Shown here piece by piece: positions 17,615-27,466 of a stretch of DNA of 49,440 bases (position 1 is its first letter; each line of letters opens with the position of its first letter). The DNA comes from Verrucomicrobiota bacterium (lineage in GTDB: Bacteria; Verrucomicrobiota; Verrucomicrobiia; Chthoniobacterales; UBA10450): assembly GCA_003219005.1 (NCBI GenBank), contig QHPG01000177.1, forward strand, positions 1 through 49,440. Direction: 5' to 3'. The position numbers were made by a program, and so were the translations under genes. The notes beneath the pieces are model-generated. The model ran no database searches and was not told the origin of the DNA. It worked only from the letters and a program-made list of their open reading frames with translations.

Positions 17615-18505
17615 TCATTTTTGCGCAATGCATTCATCCAGCGCATCGAGGATTGCCTGTTTTTCCGATGCAATGTTCTTTCCGATGAACACCAACTCGG
17701 TATCACGCGCATTGAACGGCTCCAAGTCCCAGCGTCCGGCGACGAAATTGAAAAGCTGCGCGCCATCGGCAAACCGCACGAAGCCTTTCGCCCGAACCAC
17801 GTTCGCAGGAAGGCTGTTTGCGAAGCGTGCGAAACAATCCCGAGAAAAAATTTTCTCCGACCTAAAAGCGAACGATTCGAATTCCGGCTGATGCTTGTGC
17901 CTTGGGTGCGCGACTTTTTTTTCGCGTCCGATACCGAACAGTAATTCCGGATCGATTTGGCAGCGCTCGGTGCGAACGATTGCAGCAGTCGAGTTAATTT
18001 CGTACAGCTTCTTTTCGAGCGCCTCGATTTCGGTCGCATCGACAAGATCAATCTTATTCAAGAGCAAAATGTCCGCGCCCTCGATTTGCAGGCGCGTAGT
18101 GTGACCGAGCTCCGGGAAACGAACGAGCATATCGGCGTCGATGACTGAAACGACCCCGTCGAGCCGGCATTGCGGCAGGGCCTCCTGGATGTTGAACGCG
18201 AGCGCTTCGGGCTCGGCGAGCCCAGTGGTCTCGACGATGATCATCTCCGGCGCGACTTTCTCGATGATCTCGTTTACTGCTGCTTCAAATTCGCCGAGAA
18301 GCGAGCAGCAAACACAGCCTCCGCCGAGCTCGGCGATGCGCACGTTTTTGCCTTCAATCACTTTCGTGTCGATGGCGATCTCGCCGAATTCGTTCATCAC
18401 AATCGCGATCTTCGCCGCCTTCGTGGCGAGAATGTGGCGAAGCAATGTCGTCTTGCCGCTGCCCAGCGGACCGGTGATGAGCGTGATGGGAGTGCGCGGA
18501 GTCAT
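17615..18505 (-). CDS. CobW/COG0523 family GTPase (putative metal chaperone)
   Basis: GPLGSGKTTLLRHIL (Walker A), ELGGGCVCCSLLGEF (GCxCC motif), ETTGLAEP, LLNKIDLVD. Confidence 0.93.
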   Translation of the reverse strand: MTPRTPITLITGPLGSGKTTLLRHILATKAAKIAIVMNEFGEIAIDTKVIEGKNVRIAELGGGCVCCSLLGEFEAAVNEIIEKVAPEMIIVETTGLAEPEALAFNIQEALPQCRLDGVVSVIDADMLVRFPELGHTTRLQIEGADILLLNKIDLVDATEIEALEKKLYEINSTAAIVRTERCQIDPELLFGIGREKKVAHPRHKHQPEFESFAFRSEKIFSRDCFARFANSLPANVVRAKGFVRFADGAQLFNFVAGRWDLEPFNARDTELVFIGKNIASEKQAILDALDECIAQK

Positions 18506-18619
18506 GTTAAAAATGACGAAGCACGAATGACAAAGCCTTGCGCTATGCGCACCGAGCGATTTCGGATTTCGTCATTCGGATTTCCTTCGTCCTTCGTCAT
18601 TTGGATTTCGTCATTCAAT

Positions 18620-20080
18620 TCATCCTTTCACGTTCCCGATCGGCGTGAATCGCGCGACTGGCTTGCTAATTTCAGCCTGCTCAGTCGCCGCGATTACTTC
18701 ATCGATATCTTTGTAAGCCGGGCCGGCTTCTTCGGCGAGGCCCGCCCATGAAGTGCTGCGAACGTAGATCCCCCGCGCTTCGAGATCGCGCTGAAGTTGC
18801 TTGCCATGCCATTGTTTGCGCGCTTTGGTTCGGCTCATGGTGCGGCCGCTTCCGTGCGCGGTGCTGAAAAAAGTTTCTGCGCCCGACGCTGTGCCCACCA
18901 GCAAATACGAGCCGGTTTCCATGCTGCCGCCGATGATCACCGGCTGGCCAATCTCTCGGTAGCGCGCGGCTACTTCCTCGTGTCCGGGCCCGAATGCGCG
19001 CGTGGCGCCTTTGCGGTGCACGAGCAATTTCTTGTCTTTTCCATCGACAACGTGGCGTTCCAGCTTTGCCGTGTTGTGTGAGACGTCGTAAACCATCCGC
19101 ATCTCCAACTCTTCGGCGCTGCGGCCGAACACCTGGGAAAAAACTTCGCGGATGCGATGCAAAATCACCTGCCGGTTGGCAAACGACATGTTTAGCCCGC
19201 ATTTCATCGCGGCGAAATAATCGCGGCCTTCCGGGGAATCGAGCGGCGCGCACGCCAACTCACGGTCCAAAATTTTGATGCCGTATTTCGGTTCCATCAC
19301 TTTCAAGAACGTCTGGAGATAATCGGTGGCGACCTGGTGCCCGAAACCGCGGCTGCCACAATGGAACATCACCACGATCTGGTTCGGAATCGTGATTCCG
19401 AATTTTGCGGCGAGCTCCTTGTCGCGCACGTCCTCTGGTCGCGCGACCTGCACTTCGAGATAATGATTGCCGCCGCCGAGTGTACCGACCTGGTTGTAGC
19501 CGCGCTCGACTGCGCGTTCGCTGATCTTCGCTGCATCGGCGCCGGCGATGCAACCGTTCTCCTCGATAAGTTCGAGGTCTTCATTCCAGCCAAAATCGTG
19601 TTCGATGCACCAGCGCGCGCCCTGTTCGACGAGATCGCGAAAATCGCTGCGCGATAATTTCAGAAATCCGTGACTGCCGACACCCGCGGGCACGCATTGG
19701 AATAGAAGATCGACAATTTCCTTCAAACGTGGTTTGACGTCGTCCAGCGTGAGGTTCGTGGTCATGAGCCGCATGCCGCAGTTGATATCGAACCCGATGC
19801 CGCCGGGCGAGATCACGCCGCCTTCGTGGACATCCATCGCCGCGACGCCGCCGATGGGAAAGCCGTAACCGCTATGGCCATCGGGCATGCACAGCGCGTA
19901 ACGCGTGATGCCGGGCAAAGTAGCGACGTTGCTGATCTGCTGGTAAACCGCTTCATCCATTTCGCGCACGAGTTTTTCTGTCGCGATAATCCGAGCCGGC
20001 ACGCGCATACCTTCCTTGTAAGTCGCCGGTAATTCCCAAATCGTGTTCGAAATTTTCTGGAGATTATCAACCATCGTCAT
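18620..20080 (-). CDS. rtcB: RtcB family RNA-splicing ligase
   Basis: MPDGHSGYGFPIGGVAAMD, GGIGFDINCGMRLMTTNL, GTLGGGNHYLEVQ, MFHCGSRGFGHQVATDY, YDVSHNTAKLE, HRKGATRAFGPG, STAHGSGRTMSRTKA. Confidence 0.96.
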   Translation of the reverse strand: MTMVDNLQKISNTIWELPATYKEGMRVPARIIATEKLVREMDEAVYQQISNVATLPGITRYALCMPDGHSGYGFPIGGVAAMDVHEGGVISPGGIGFDINCGMRLMTTNLTLDDVKPRLKEIVDLLFQCVPAGVGSHGFLKLSRSDFRDLVEQGARWCIEHDFGWNEDLELIEENGCIAGADAAKISERAVERGYNQVGTLGGGNHYLEVQVARPEDVRDKELAAKFGITIPNQIVVMFHCGSRGFGHQVATDYLQTFLKVMEPKYGIKILDRELACAPLDSPEGRDYFAAMKCGLNMSFANRQVILHRIREVFSQVFGRSAEELEMRMVYDVSHNTAKLERHVVDGKDKKLLVHRKGATRAFGPGHEEVAARYREIGQPVIIGGSMETGSYLLVGTASGAETFFSTAHGSGRTMSRTKARKQWHGKQLQRDLEARGIYVRSTSWAGLAEEAGPAYKDIDEVIAATEQAEISKPVARFTPIGNVKG

Positions 20081-20144
20081 TCGATCCGCGCTTCAACAAT
20101 AAATCGTTTTTCACGACGGAGTCCGCCGCTTATTGAGCATTCGC

Positions 20145-21614
20145 CTACCGGGCGAACGTGGCTCGTCGTCGCTTAGAGACTCGCTGTGGCCGAGAACCGA
20201 CGTTCGATCCGGCTTTCAGAAACGAATCGACCCACGAGAAGACATTTTCGTCGCGCACGACCCGTCTCATGCGTTTCATACGCGCTTTGCGCTCGGCCTC
20301 ACTCATGCGGAACGCTTTCAAAATCGCGTCGGCCATTTGTTCGATATCGTACGGATTCACCAGCAACGCATCAGGCTTGAGTTGCTCGGCGGCACCTGCG
20401 AACTGGCTCAGGATCAACACGCCATCTTCCTCGATACGGCTGGCGCAATATTCCTTGGCGACGAGATTCATTCCATCCTTAAGCGGTGTGACGAAAGCGA
20501 TGTCGCACCCGCGATAATGCGCGAGAAGATCGTCGCGATCGAGGCTGCGAAAATGATATTGCACCGGCAACCAGGTGCTGGTGGAGAAACGGCCGTTGAT
20601 ATCGCCGACCAGCCGATCAATGCGGTTCTTGAATTCGTGATATCTTGGGATCTCTACCCTGCTCGGCACAACGATCTGGATCAGGACCGCGCGGCCGCGC
20701 AGTTCCGAATGAAGTTCCAGGGCGGTGCGAAACGCACGCAGTCGTTCGGGAATTCCTTTGCTGTAATCGAGTCGGTCGGAACCGAGGATCGACTGACAAG
20801 CAGGAAAAGTGACGCGCAGCCGCTGTGCTCTTTGCTCAACCGCATCGGATCTTGCACCATTCTCAAACGAGTTGAAGTCGATCCCAATCGGGAAATGTCC
20901 AACGCGAATTTCGCGTTTTTCGAATCGGATTAATTGGAGGCCGCGGCGAGGAACAACCTTTGCGTCCAACATCACCCGCCGCACACACTGCATAAAATTG
21001 CGCACATCGCGTCGCGTCTGGAACCCGAGCAGATCGAATTGGAGCAGCGCGTGCAGGAGCCGCTGTTGTTGCGGAAGCTTCGAAAAAATATCGTACGGAG
21101 GAAAGGGGATGTGCAGGAAAAACGTCAATCGCGAAAGGTCTCGGGAGACGCCTCGCTCCCGCAGTGTCTCGGCGACGTACATCAGGTGATAATCGTGCAC
21201 CCAGATAAAATCGTCGGGGTGGGCGCACCGAACAATGGCATCCGCGTAGCGGTTGTTGACTTCCTTGTAAGCTTGCCAGTATGCCGGCTCGAAGTTGCAG
21301 AAATTTTGCAGGTCATGAAACAACGGCCAGATCACTTCGTTGGAATAGCCGTAGTAAAACTCATCGCGCTCGGTTTCACTCAGAGCCACAGGGACAATCT
21401 TGTAACCGGCGTTGCGCCTGGCTTCGGCAAACGGTTCCTCTGGGATTTCACCCGCAATTCCCGGCCAGCCGATCCAGGTTCCGCCGCGCTCGCGCAGCAC
21501 CGGCTCGATCGCGGAGACTAATCCACCGACAGCAGGTGTGACCGTCCACAGATCTTCGCCGGTCGAATCGAGGGCGAATGGCAATCGGTTGGAAACGACA
21601 ATGAGGTGATTCAT
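20145..21614 (-). CDS. otsA: Alpha,alpha-trehalose-phosphate synthase (UDP-forming)
   Basis: VVSNRLPFAL, WIGWPG, VWVHDYHLMYVAETLRERG, FFLHIPFPPYDIFSKLP, SDRLDYSKGIPERLRAF, TPLKDGMNLVAKEYCA. Confidence 0.96.
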   Translation of the reverse strand: MNHLIVVSNRLPFALDSTGEDLWTVTPAVGGLVSAIEPVLRERGGTWIGWPGIAGEIPEEPFAEARRNAGYKIVPVALSETERDEFYYGYSNEVIWPLFHDLQNFCNFEPAYWQAYKEVNNRYADAIVRCAHPDDFIWVHDYHLMYVAETLRERGVSRDLSRLTFFLHIPFPPYDIFSKLPQQQRLLHALLQFDLLGFQTRRDVRNFMQCVRRVMLDAKVVPRRGLQLIRFEKREIRVGHFPIGIDFNSFENGARSDAVEQRAQRLRVTFPACQSILGSDRLDYSKGIPERLRAFRTALELHSELRGRAVLIQIVVPSRVEIPRYHEFKNRIDRLVGDINGRFSTSTWLPVQYHFRSLDRDDLLAHYRGCDIAFVTPLKDGMNLVAKEYCASRIEEDGVLILSQFAGAAEQLKPDALLVNPYDIEQMADAILKAFRMSEAERKARMKRMRRVVRDENVFSWVDSFLKAGSNVGSRPQRVSKRRRATFAR

Positions 21615-21663
21615 TTTTACGGCGGTTGAAACTCTAAAAGTTACAATGTTAAAAGGGAATGTT

Positions 21664-21709
21664 TGTAGCCGGTCCGTTAAACCGGCGTTTTACAGAAACG
21701 CCCTACAAT
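21664..21709. repeat. Hairpin repeat family B copy 3 (otsA/otsB intergenic)
   Basis: TTGTAGCCGGTCCGTTAAACCGGCGTTTTACAGAAACGCCCTACAA. Confidence 0.8.
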
Positions 21710-21742
21710 TTCTTTGTAACATTGTAGCTCTTCTCGTTAAAT

Positions 21743-22519
21743 ATGATTCCTTCAGCACTTGAGTTCATTCGAGAGATCGCTGGGGGCCACGGTCAGCTGG
21801 CTGTTTTTCTCGATTACGACGGCACGCTGACGCCGATCGTGAGTCATCCGGAGGAGGCGGTGCTTTCCGATTCAATGCGACAGACGCTGCGGGAGCTTGC
21901 CGCTCGAGCACCGGTCGTTGCCATTCTTAGCGGTCGCGAGCTCGATGACGTTCGCCGACGCGTGAACATCGATTCCATTGTGTACGCCGGCAGTCACGGA
22001 TTTGATATCGCCGGGCCACACGGATTGCGCAGGCAAATGGCCACGGAGTTTCTGTCCAACCTGGACATGGCAGAAAAAGAGCTGCACGCAGTCCTCGGTG
22101 GAATTTCGGGTGCACGTGTGGAGCGGAAACGCTTTTCCGTCGCAGCGCACTACCGCAACGTAAAGGAAAACGACGTGCCCAAGGTGGAACAAGCGGTTAG
22201 CGAAGTGGCGACGCGACATCGCGGGCTCCGCAGGATGGAGGGTAAAAAAGTCTTCGAACTGCTGCCGGCCATCGCTTGGGACAAAGGCAAGGCCATGCTC
22301 TGGCTGTTGGAAACGCTGGGCTTGGAGCGCGGGAACATTCGTCCGATTTTCATCGGCGACGATCGCACCGACGAAGATGCATTTCGCGCACTGGAGCAGC
22401 GCGGTATTGGCATTTTGGTGAGTGAGCAATCACAGCCCACCGGAGCGAAGTATTCACTTAAAGATCCGGCGGAAGTGGAGTATTTCCTGCGCGCGCTCAG
22501 TGCGCATCTGCCGGCATAG
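21743..22519 (+). CDS. otsB: Trehalose-phosphatase
   Basis: AVFLDYDGTLTPIV, ILSGRELDDVRRRV, GSHGFDI, FIGDDRTDEDAFRAL. Confidence 0.95.
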   Translation: MIPSALEFIREIAGGHGQLAVFLDYDGTLTPIVSHPEEAVLSDSMRQTLRELAARAPVVAILSGRELDDVRRRVNIDSIVYAGSHGFDIAGPHGLRRQMATEFLSNLDMAEKELHAVLGGISGARVERKRFSVAAHYRNVKENDVPKVEQAVSEVATRHRGLRRMEGKKVFELLPAIAWDKGKAMLWLLETLGLERGNIRPIFIGDDRTDEDAFRALEQRGIGILVSEQSQPTGAKYSLKDPAEVEYFLRALSAHLPA

Positions 22520-22592
22520 GTAGGACGCGTCACTCCGTGTGCGCCGCTCTTCGTGAATCGAATCGGCGTGCAGAGGACTGCCCGCCCTACGA
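22518..22592. repeat. GTAGGRCGC-type degenerate repeat (family F) at the otsB 3' end
   Basis: TAGGTAGGACGCGTCACTCCGTGTGCGCC...CTGCCCGCCCTACG; ends GTAGG/CCTAC are inverted. Confidence 0.5.
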
Positions 22593-22654
22593 AAGCGTCA
22601 CGCCACTTGATCATCATGATTCAGTTCGTCATTCGAGCTTCGTCAGTTGTCTCG

Positions 22655-22919
22655 TCACTGAAGACTCAAGCTATAGTCTTCTGCCAATCTCAACACTGTG
22701 CCGAAGCGCTCGCCGAGTTGGTTCAGGAGATTGCAAAGCCATTTCGCGTCGGCGGCAGATACGCTTTCCAGTCTGAACCGCCGCATTTGCATTGGAATCA
22801 TTCGCGCAGCGATCAACTCACCGCTACCTGCATCCAGCTCGACGAAATACATCAGTGCCAAATCACCGGCCGCTTGCAGGAAGTCGTCGATCGATTCAGG
22901 CCGATGGTGTAAGATCGAC
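22655..22919 (-). pseudogene. CapA (poly-gamma-glutamate biosynthesis-type metallophosphatase) C-terminal remnant
   Basis: Frame reads HRPESIDDFLQAAGDLALMYFVELDAGSGELIAARMIPMQMRRFRLESVSAADAKWLCNLLNQLGERFGTVLRL, as in CapA-family C-termini. The N-terminal two-thirds is missing. Confidence 0.65.
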
Positions 22920-22922
22920 GTC

Positions 22923-23120
22923 TACTTTTTCACGCGCTTCAGCCGGATGTTCGATCCGTAAAACGCGACGCAACCCGGGTCTGCTTTTCGCGATGCGCTC
23001 ACCGAAACGATGATGTCGTCGCCGCTTTTGGTGATCGTTCTCGTACCGGAATTTTTGCAGCTGTCTTCGAATTTGAATTCGAGTTTGCCTTTGTCTGTGA
23101 CCTTTCCCGTACCCTGACCT
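22923..23120 (-). pseudogene. C-terminal fragment of an uncharacterised secreted-type protein
   Basis: Frame not in the ORF track: EGQGTGKVTDKGKLEFKFEDSCKNSGTRTITKSGDDIIVSVSASRKADPGCVAFYGSNIRLKRVKK*. No start or signal peptide upstream. Confidence 0.5.
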
Positions 23121-23185
23121 TCGGGCGGGGCGCCCTCCCCGAAAAGGCGAACACGATTGCCCCGAGGAGTAGATGTCGATCTTTC

Positions 23186-24432
23186 ATGCCGCGGTTACAT
23201 CAAATTGTGAGCCGTTCCGATAGCGTTATGCTGCGTCCGATGATTTCGCCGGAGGTCGACGCCACAAAAAGCGCGCGCAGTCGGATTGCGTGGCGGGTTC
23301 TGCCGTTTCTTTTTCTTCTTTACGTCGCGAATTATCTCGATCGCACAAACATCGCCTACGCGACGCTCGGGATGAAAGGCGATCTCGGCCTGAGTGACTC
23401 TGTCTTCGGAACGGCAAGCGGAATTTTTTTTATCGGCTATTTCGCCCTGCAAATTCCCGGCGCGCTTTTGGTCGAACGTTGGAGCGCGCGCTGGTTGCTC
23501 GCGCTGACGCTGATCACCTGGGGCGCGCTGACCACCCTCACTGCATTTGTCCAAACTCCCCACCAGCTTTACGGCGCGCGCTTCTTGTTAGGCGCAGCCG
23601 AAGCCGGATTTTTCCCCGGTGTAATCGTTTATCTTTCGCACTGGTTCATTTACCAGGACCGCGCGAAAGCGATTGCGCGGTTCATGTCCGCGATTCCGAT
23701 CGCCTACATTCTTGGAGGGCCGCTCGCGGGAAAGATCCTCGGAATTCATTGGCTGGGAACACCTGGCTGGCGCTGGTTGTTTCTTCTCGAAGGCATTCCG
23801 GCGGTTTTGCTCGGTTTCGTCACGTTGTTCGTCCTGCCGGATCGGCCTAACGAAGCGCCTTGGCTTGCGCCTAACGAACGGGATTGGATTGAATCTCGCC
23901 TGACCGAGGAACGACGCGTCAAGACAGACGCGGAGCAGATGTCGATCTTACAAGCGCTGCGACATCCGCCGGTGATCATTCTGACTCTCGGTTTGTTCTT
24001 TTGTTACAGCGGCGGTTACATTTTTTGGTTCTGGATGCCGACGCTCCTCAAACGCATGACCGGATGGAGCGATCTTCACGTTGGTTGGATAGGCGCGATT
24101 CCATTCATCGCCGGATTGATCGGCATGCTCGTGCTCGGTTGGAATTCGGATCGCACCCGCGAACGGCGCTGGCATTTTGCGGCGCCGCAATTGACGGCCG
24201 CGCTCGGACTGGCGGCGTGGTTCTTTTTGCCGCATTCGAACGCGCTATTGATCCTGGTGTTCACGCTCATCGGCTTCGGAACAGTCTCGTATCTGCCTGC
24301 GTTTTGGGCGTTGCCGTCAGCATTTCTCACCAGCTCGGCCGCGGCCGCTGCGGTCGGCTTCATCAACTGCACCGCCAGCATCGGCGGATTCGTGGGACCG
24401 AAAATTTTCGGCGACCTGAGTCAGCGCACCGT
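23186..24432 (+). pseudogene. MFS transporter (ACS/MhpT-like), 3'-truncated
   Basis: PFLFLLYVANYLDRTNIAYATLGMKGDLGLS...FINCTASIGGFVGPKIFGDLSQRT, then the frame runs antisense into a CoA transferase. The last TM segments are missing. Confidence 0.85.
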
Positions 24433-25750
24433 TTGCGCGGATGTCGTCCACCGTTGCATTGGAATGAATCTCGGTCAGGACGAGTCCGCCGCTCTCTTTC
24501 ACTTCGAACACGCACAAATCGGTGATGATCAGATTAACGACTCCGAGGCCGGTGATGGGCAGCGTGCATTTTTTCAAAATCTTCGGACTGCCATCTTTCG
24601 ACGTGTGTTCCATTACTGCTACTACGCGTTTCACGCCGGCGACAAGGTCCATCGCACCGCCCGGTCCTTTGATCATCTTGCCGGGAATCATCCAGTTCGC
24701 GATGTCGCCGCTGTCGGTCACCTCAAACGCGCCGAGAATTGCAAGATCGATATGGCCGCCGCGAATCTGTCCAAACGAATCGGCGCTCGAGAAATAAGCA
24801 GACCCAGGCCTTTCGGTAATAGTTTGCTTGCCCGCGTTAATCAGGTCGGCGTCAATCTTCTCTTCTTTCGGAAACGGGCCAATGCCGAGCAATCCGTTCT
24901 CGGATTGGAGCGTGACGTTCATTCCTTCCGGAATGTAGTTCGCGACGAGCGTCGGAATGCCGATGCCGAGATTCACATAATAGCCATCGCGCAATTCCTT
25001 GGCGGCGCGTCTCGCCATAAGCTCGCGCACCGGGTTTTCTTTCTTTGATGCGGCTGCGCCCTGAGTGGTGCGGAACTCGATTCGCTTTTCGTACTTTGCG
25101 CCTTGAATGATTCGATTAACAAAGATACCGGGCGTGTGGATCTGGTCGGCATCGAGCTCGCCGATCTCGACCAATTGTTCGACCTCAGCCACGCAAATTT
25201 TGCCGCAGGTCGCAATCATTGGATTAAAATTTCGCGATGTCTTTCGGTAAATGAGATTGCCGGATTTATCGCCCTTCCACGCTTTTACGATTGAAAGCTC
25301 AGCCGTGATTCCTGGTTCGAGGACATAATCGCAGTCGCCGAATTTTTTCACTTCCTTGTCCTCGGTGAGTTTCGTGGCGAAACCGGTGCGGGTGTAAAAT
25401 CCGGGAATTCCTGCGCCGCCAGCGCGCAATCGTTCGGCAAGTGTTCCTTGCGGAATCAGCTCGAGCTCGAGCTCGCCCGCCAACACCTGCCGTTCGAACT
25501 CCTTGTTCTCGCCGACGTACGACGCCATCACTTTTTTTACCTGCCGCGCCGGCAACAGAATCCCCATGCCGAAATTATCTACGCCAGCGTTGTTGCCGAC
25601 TATCGTGAGTCCTTTCACGCCGCTCTCGTGCACGGCCGCGATCAGATTCTCGGGGATTCCACACAATCCGAAGCCGCCCGCGGCAATGGTCATGTTGTCG
25701 TGAAGCAGGCCTTCCAGCGCCGCTTTCGCGTCAGAGTAAACTTTCTTCAT
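24317..25750 (-). CDS. Succinyl-CoA:3-ketoacid CoA-transferase, subunits A and B fused; 3' end altered by deletion
   Basis: AAGGFGLCGIPENLI, GNNAGV (A part); RRAAKELRDGYYVNLGIGIPTLVANYIPEGMNVTLQSENGLLGIGPFP, GGHIDLAILGAFEV, GPGGAMDLVAG (B part). Native C-terminus lost near 24440. Confidence 0.88.
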   Translation of the reverse strand: MKKVYSDAKAALEGLLHDNMTIAAGGFGLCGIPENLIAAVHESGVKGLTIVGNNAGVDNFGMGILLPARQVKKVMASYVGENKEFERQVLAGELELELIPQGTLAERLRAGGAGIPGFYTRTGFATKLTEDKEVKKFGDCDYVLEPGITAELSIVKAWKGDKSGNLIYRKTSRNFNPMIATCGKICVAEVEQLVEIGELDADQIHTPGIFVNRIIQGAKYEKRIEFRTTQGAAASKKENPVRELMARRAAKELRDGYYVNLGIGIPTLVANYIPEGMNVTLQSENGLLGIGPFPKEEKIDADLINAGKQTITERPGSAYFSSADSFGQIRGGHIDLAILGAFEVTDSGDIANWMIPGKMIKGPGGAMDLVAGVKRVVAVMEHTSKDGSPKILKKCTLPITGLGVVNLIITDLCVFEVKESGGLVLTEIHSNATVDDIRANGALTQVAENFRSHESADAGGAVDEADRSGRGRAGEKC

Positions 25751-26024
25751 CTGGCGAGAATTCTAACCATGGATCATGCGAATGAACATAACACCGTCGT
25801 TACTCGGCAAAGATTTCTTTTTTCCGAGTGATTAACTTCTCGACGACCTTTTGGATTTCTTTGTCGAGCTGATTTTTGTCCGTCAAATGCTCTCCATAGT
25901 TCCGCGCTTCCAACTGCTCAACTATCCATCAATTTCGCGATTTTTGAAATGATCTACTCAAGAAAGGGGCGCCGCTACAACTTGCCGATCAACAAATCGT
26001 CGGCAGATTGCAGCGACAGTTTCC

Positions 26025-27419
26025 ATGACCAAAACGCTTGCTCATCAACTGGCCGATTACGCGTGCGGGCTCCGGTTTGAAGATCTTTCCAAGGAAGTCC
26101 TGCACGAAGTAAAGCGGCGCGTGATCGACTCACTCGGCTGCGCGCTGGGCGCGTGGAAAGAGGACCCGTGCGCGATTGCGCGAAAAGTTGCCTCGGATTT
26201 TTCGGCGAAACATGGATCCACAATCATCGGCACGAGTCACAAGGCGCCGCCGGATTGGGCGGCATTCGCCAACGGCTGCTGCATCCGGTACTTCGATTAT
26301 AACGATACCTACCTTTCGAAGGAACCGGCGCATCCGAGCGATAACATTTCGGCTGCGCTGGCGGCCGCGGAAAGCGTGGGCGCAGGCGGACGCGAGTTGA
26401 TCACCGCCATCGCGCTCGCGTATGAAGTGCAATGCCGCTTTTGCGATGCGGCTAGCATTCGCGCGCACGGCTGGGACCATGTGACATATGGCAGTTTTTC
26501 AACCGCTCTGGCTGCTGCGCATTTGATGAAACTTGACCCGGGGAAAGCTCGGCACGCCGTGAATATTGCAGGTGTGGCGGGCGCGGCCATGCGCCAGGCG
26601 CGCGCGGGCGAGCTCTCGCACTGGAAAGGTGTGGCTTTTGCGAATGCTGCGCGACACGGGGTTTACTCGGCACTGCTTGCCCGCGCCGGCATGACCGGAC
26701 CAGGGCCGATTTTCGAAGGGCAAATGGGATTTGAAAAGCAGCTCGGCGTTTCGCTGGGCAATGTGGCCGAAAAGTTTGCCGTGCCTTTTGAAAAAACCGA
26801 CGACTGGCCGGCGTCGATGATTTTGCACACGAGCATCAAATTCTGGCCGGCCGAATATCATAGCCAGAGCGCAATCGAAGCGGCGCTTTTTTTGCGCGAG
26901 GAAATCGGCGACCCGACGACAGTGCACGCGGTGACGATAGAGAGTCACGACGCCGCGGTGGAAATCATCGGGAGCGAGCCGGAAAAATGGAAACCAAAAA
27001 CGCGCGAGACGGCGGACCACAGCTTGCCTTACATCACGGCGATTGCGTTAATCGACGGCGAAGTGACAGACAAACAATTCGAGCCGCAGCGTTTCAAAGA
27101 TCCAGAGGTTTGGAAATTTTTGGAGAACGTAAAGGTCGAACGCAACGCGGAACTGAGCGCGTTATATCCCGACGCGGTCGCGAACATTGTGCACGTTGAT
27201 CTCGCCGATGGCCGGCGGCTAACCAGGCGAGTCGATTATCCGATGGGCCACGCAAAGAATCCGCTGCAGGATTCGCAAGTGGAAGAGAAATTCCGTGCGC
27301 TGGTTGAGCCGATGGTCGGCAACGCGCGCGCGCGGAGAATTGTCGACATTGTGTGGAAGCTCGATGAAGCGAAAAACGTCGATGAGCTGATGAAGGCAGC
27401 GGAAATGCCGAAGAAATAG
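26025..27419 (+). CDS. prpD: MmgE/PrpD family protein (2-methylcitrate dehydratase)
   Basis: LADYACGLRFEDL, VKRRVIDSLGCALGAW, FANGCCIRYFDYNDTYLSKEPAHPSDNISAALAAAES; next to prpB and prpC. Confidence 0.92.
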   Translation: MTKTLAHQLADYACGLRFEDLSKEVLHEVKRRVIDSLGCALGAWKEDPCAIARKVASDFSAKHGSTIIGTSHKAPPDWAAFANGCCIRYFDYNDTYLSKEPAHPSDNISAALAAAESVGAGGRELITAIALAYEVQCRFCDAASIRAHGWDHVTYGSFSTALAAAHLMKLDPGKARHAVNIAGVAGAAMRQARAGELSHWKGVAFANAARHGVYSALLARAGMTGPGPIFEGQMGFEKQLGVSLGNVAEKFAVPFEKTDDWPASMILHTSIKFWPAEYHSQSAIEAALFLREEIGDPTTVHAVTIESHDAAVEIIGSEPEKWKPKTRETADHSLPYITAIALIDGEVTDKQFEPQRFKDPEVWKFLENVKVERNAELSALYPDAVANIVHVDLADGRRLTRRVDYPMGHAKNPLQDSQVEEKFRALVEPMVGNARARRIVDIVWKLDEAKNVDELMKAAEMPKK

Positions 27420-27420
27420 C

Positions 27421-27451
27421 AAGAGATGTCTCGACTTCGCTCGACATGACA
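27421..27451. repeat. Family A half-copy between prpD and prpB
   Basis: AAGAGATGTCTCGACTTCGCTCGACATGACA. Confidence 0.7.
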
Positions 27452-27466
27452 AAGAACAGCACGAGC

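Noticed and set aside
23186-25048. 620-aa MFS fusion with a novel C-terminal domain
   Set aside because: The C-terminal 200 aa are antisense to the conserved SCOT coding sequence, so this is read-through after a deletion, not a real domain.
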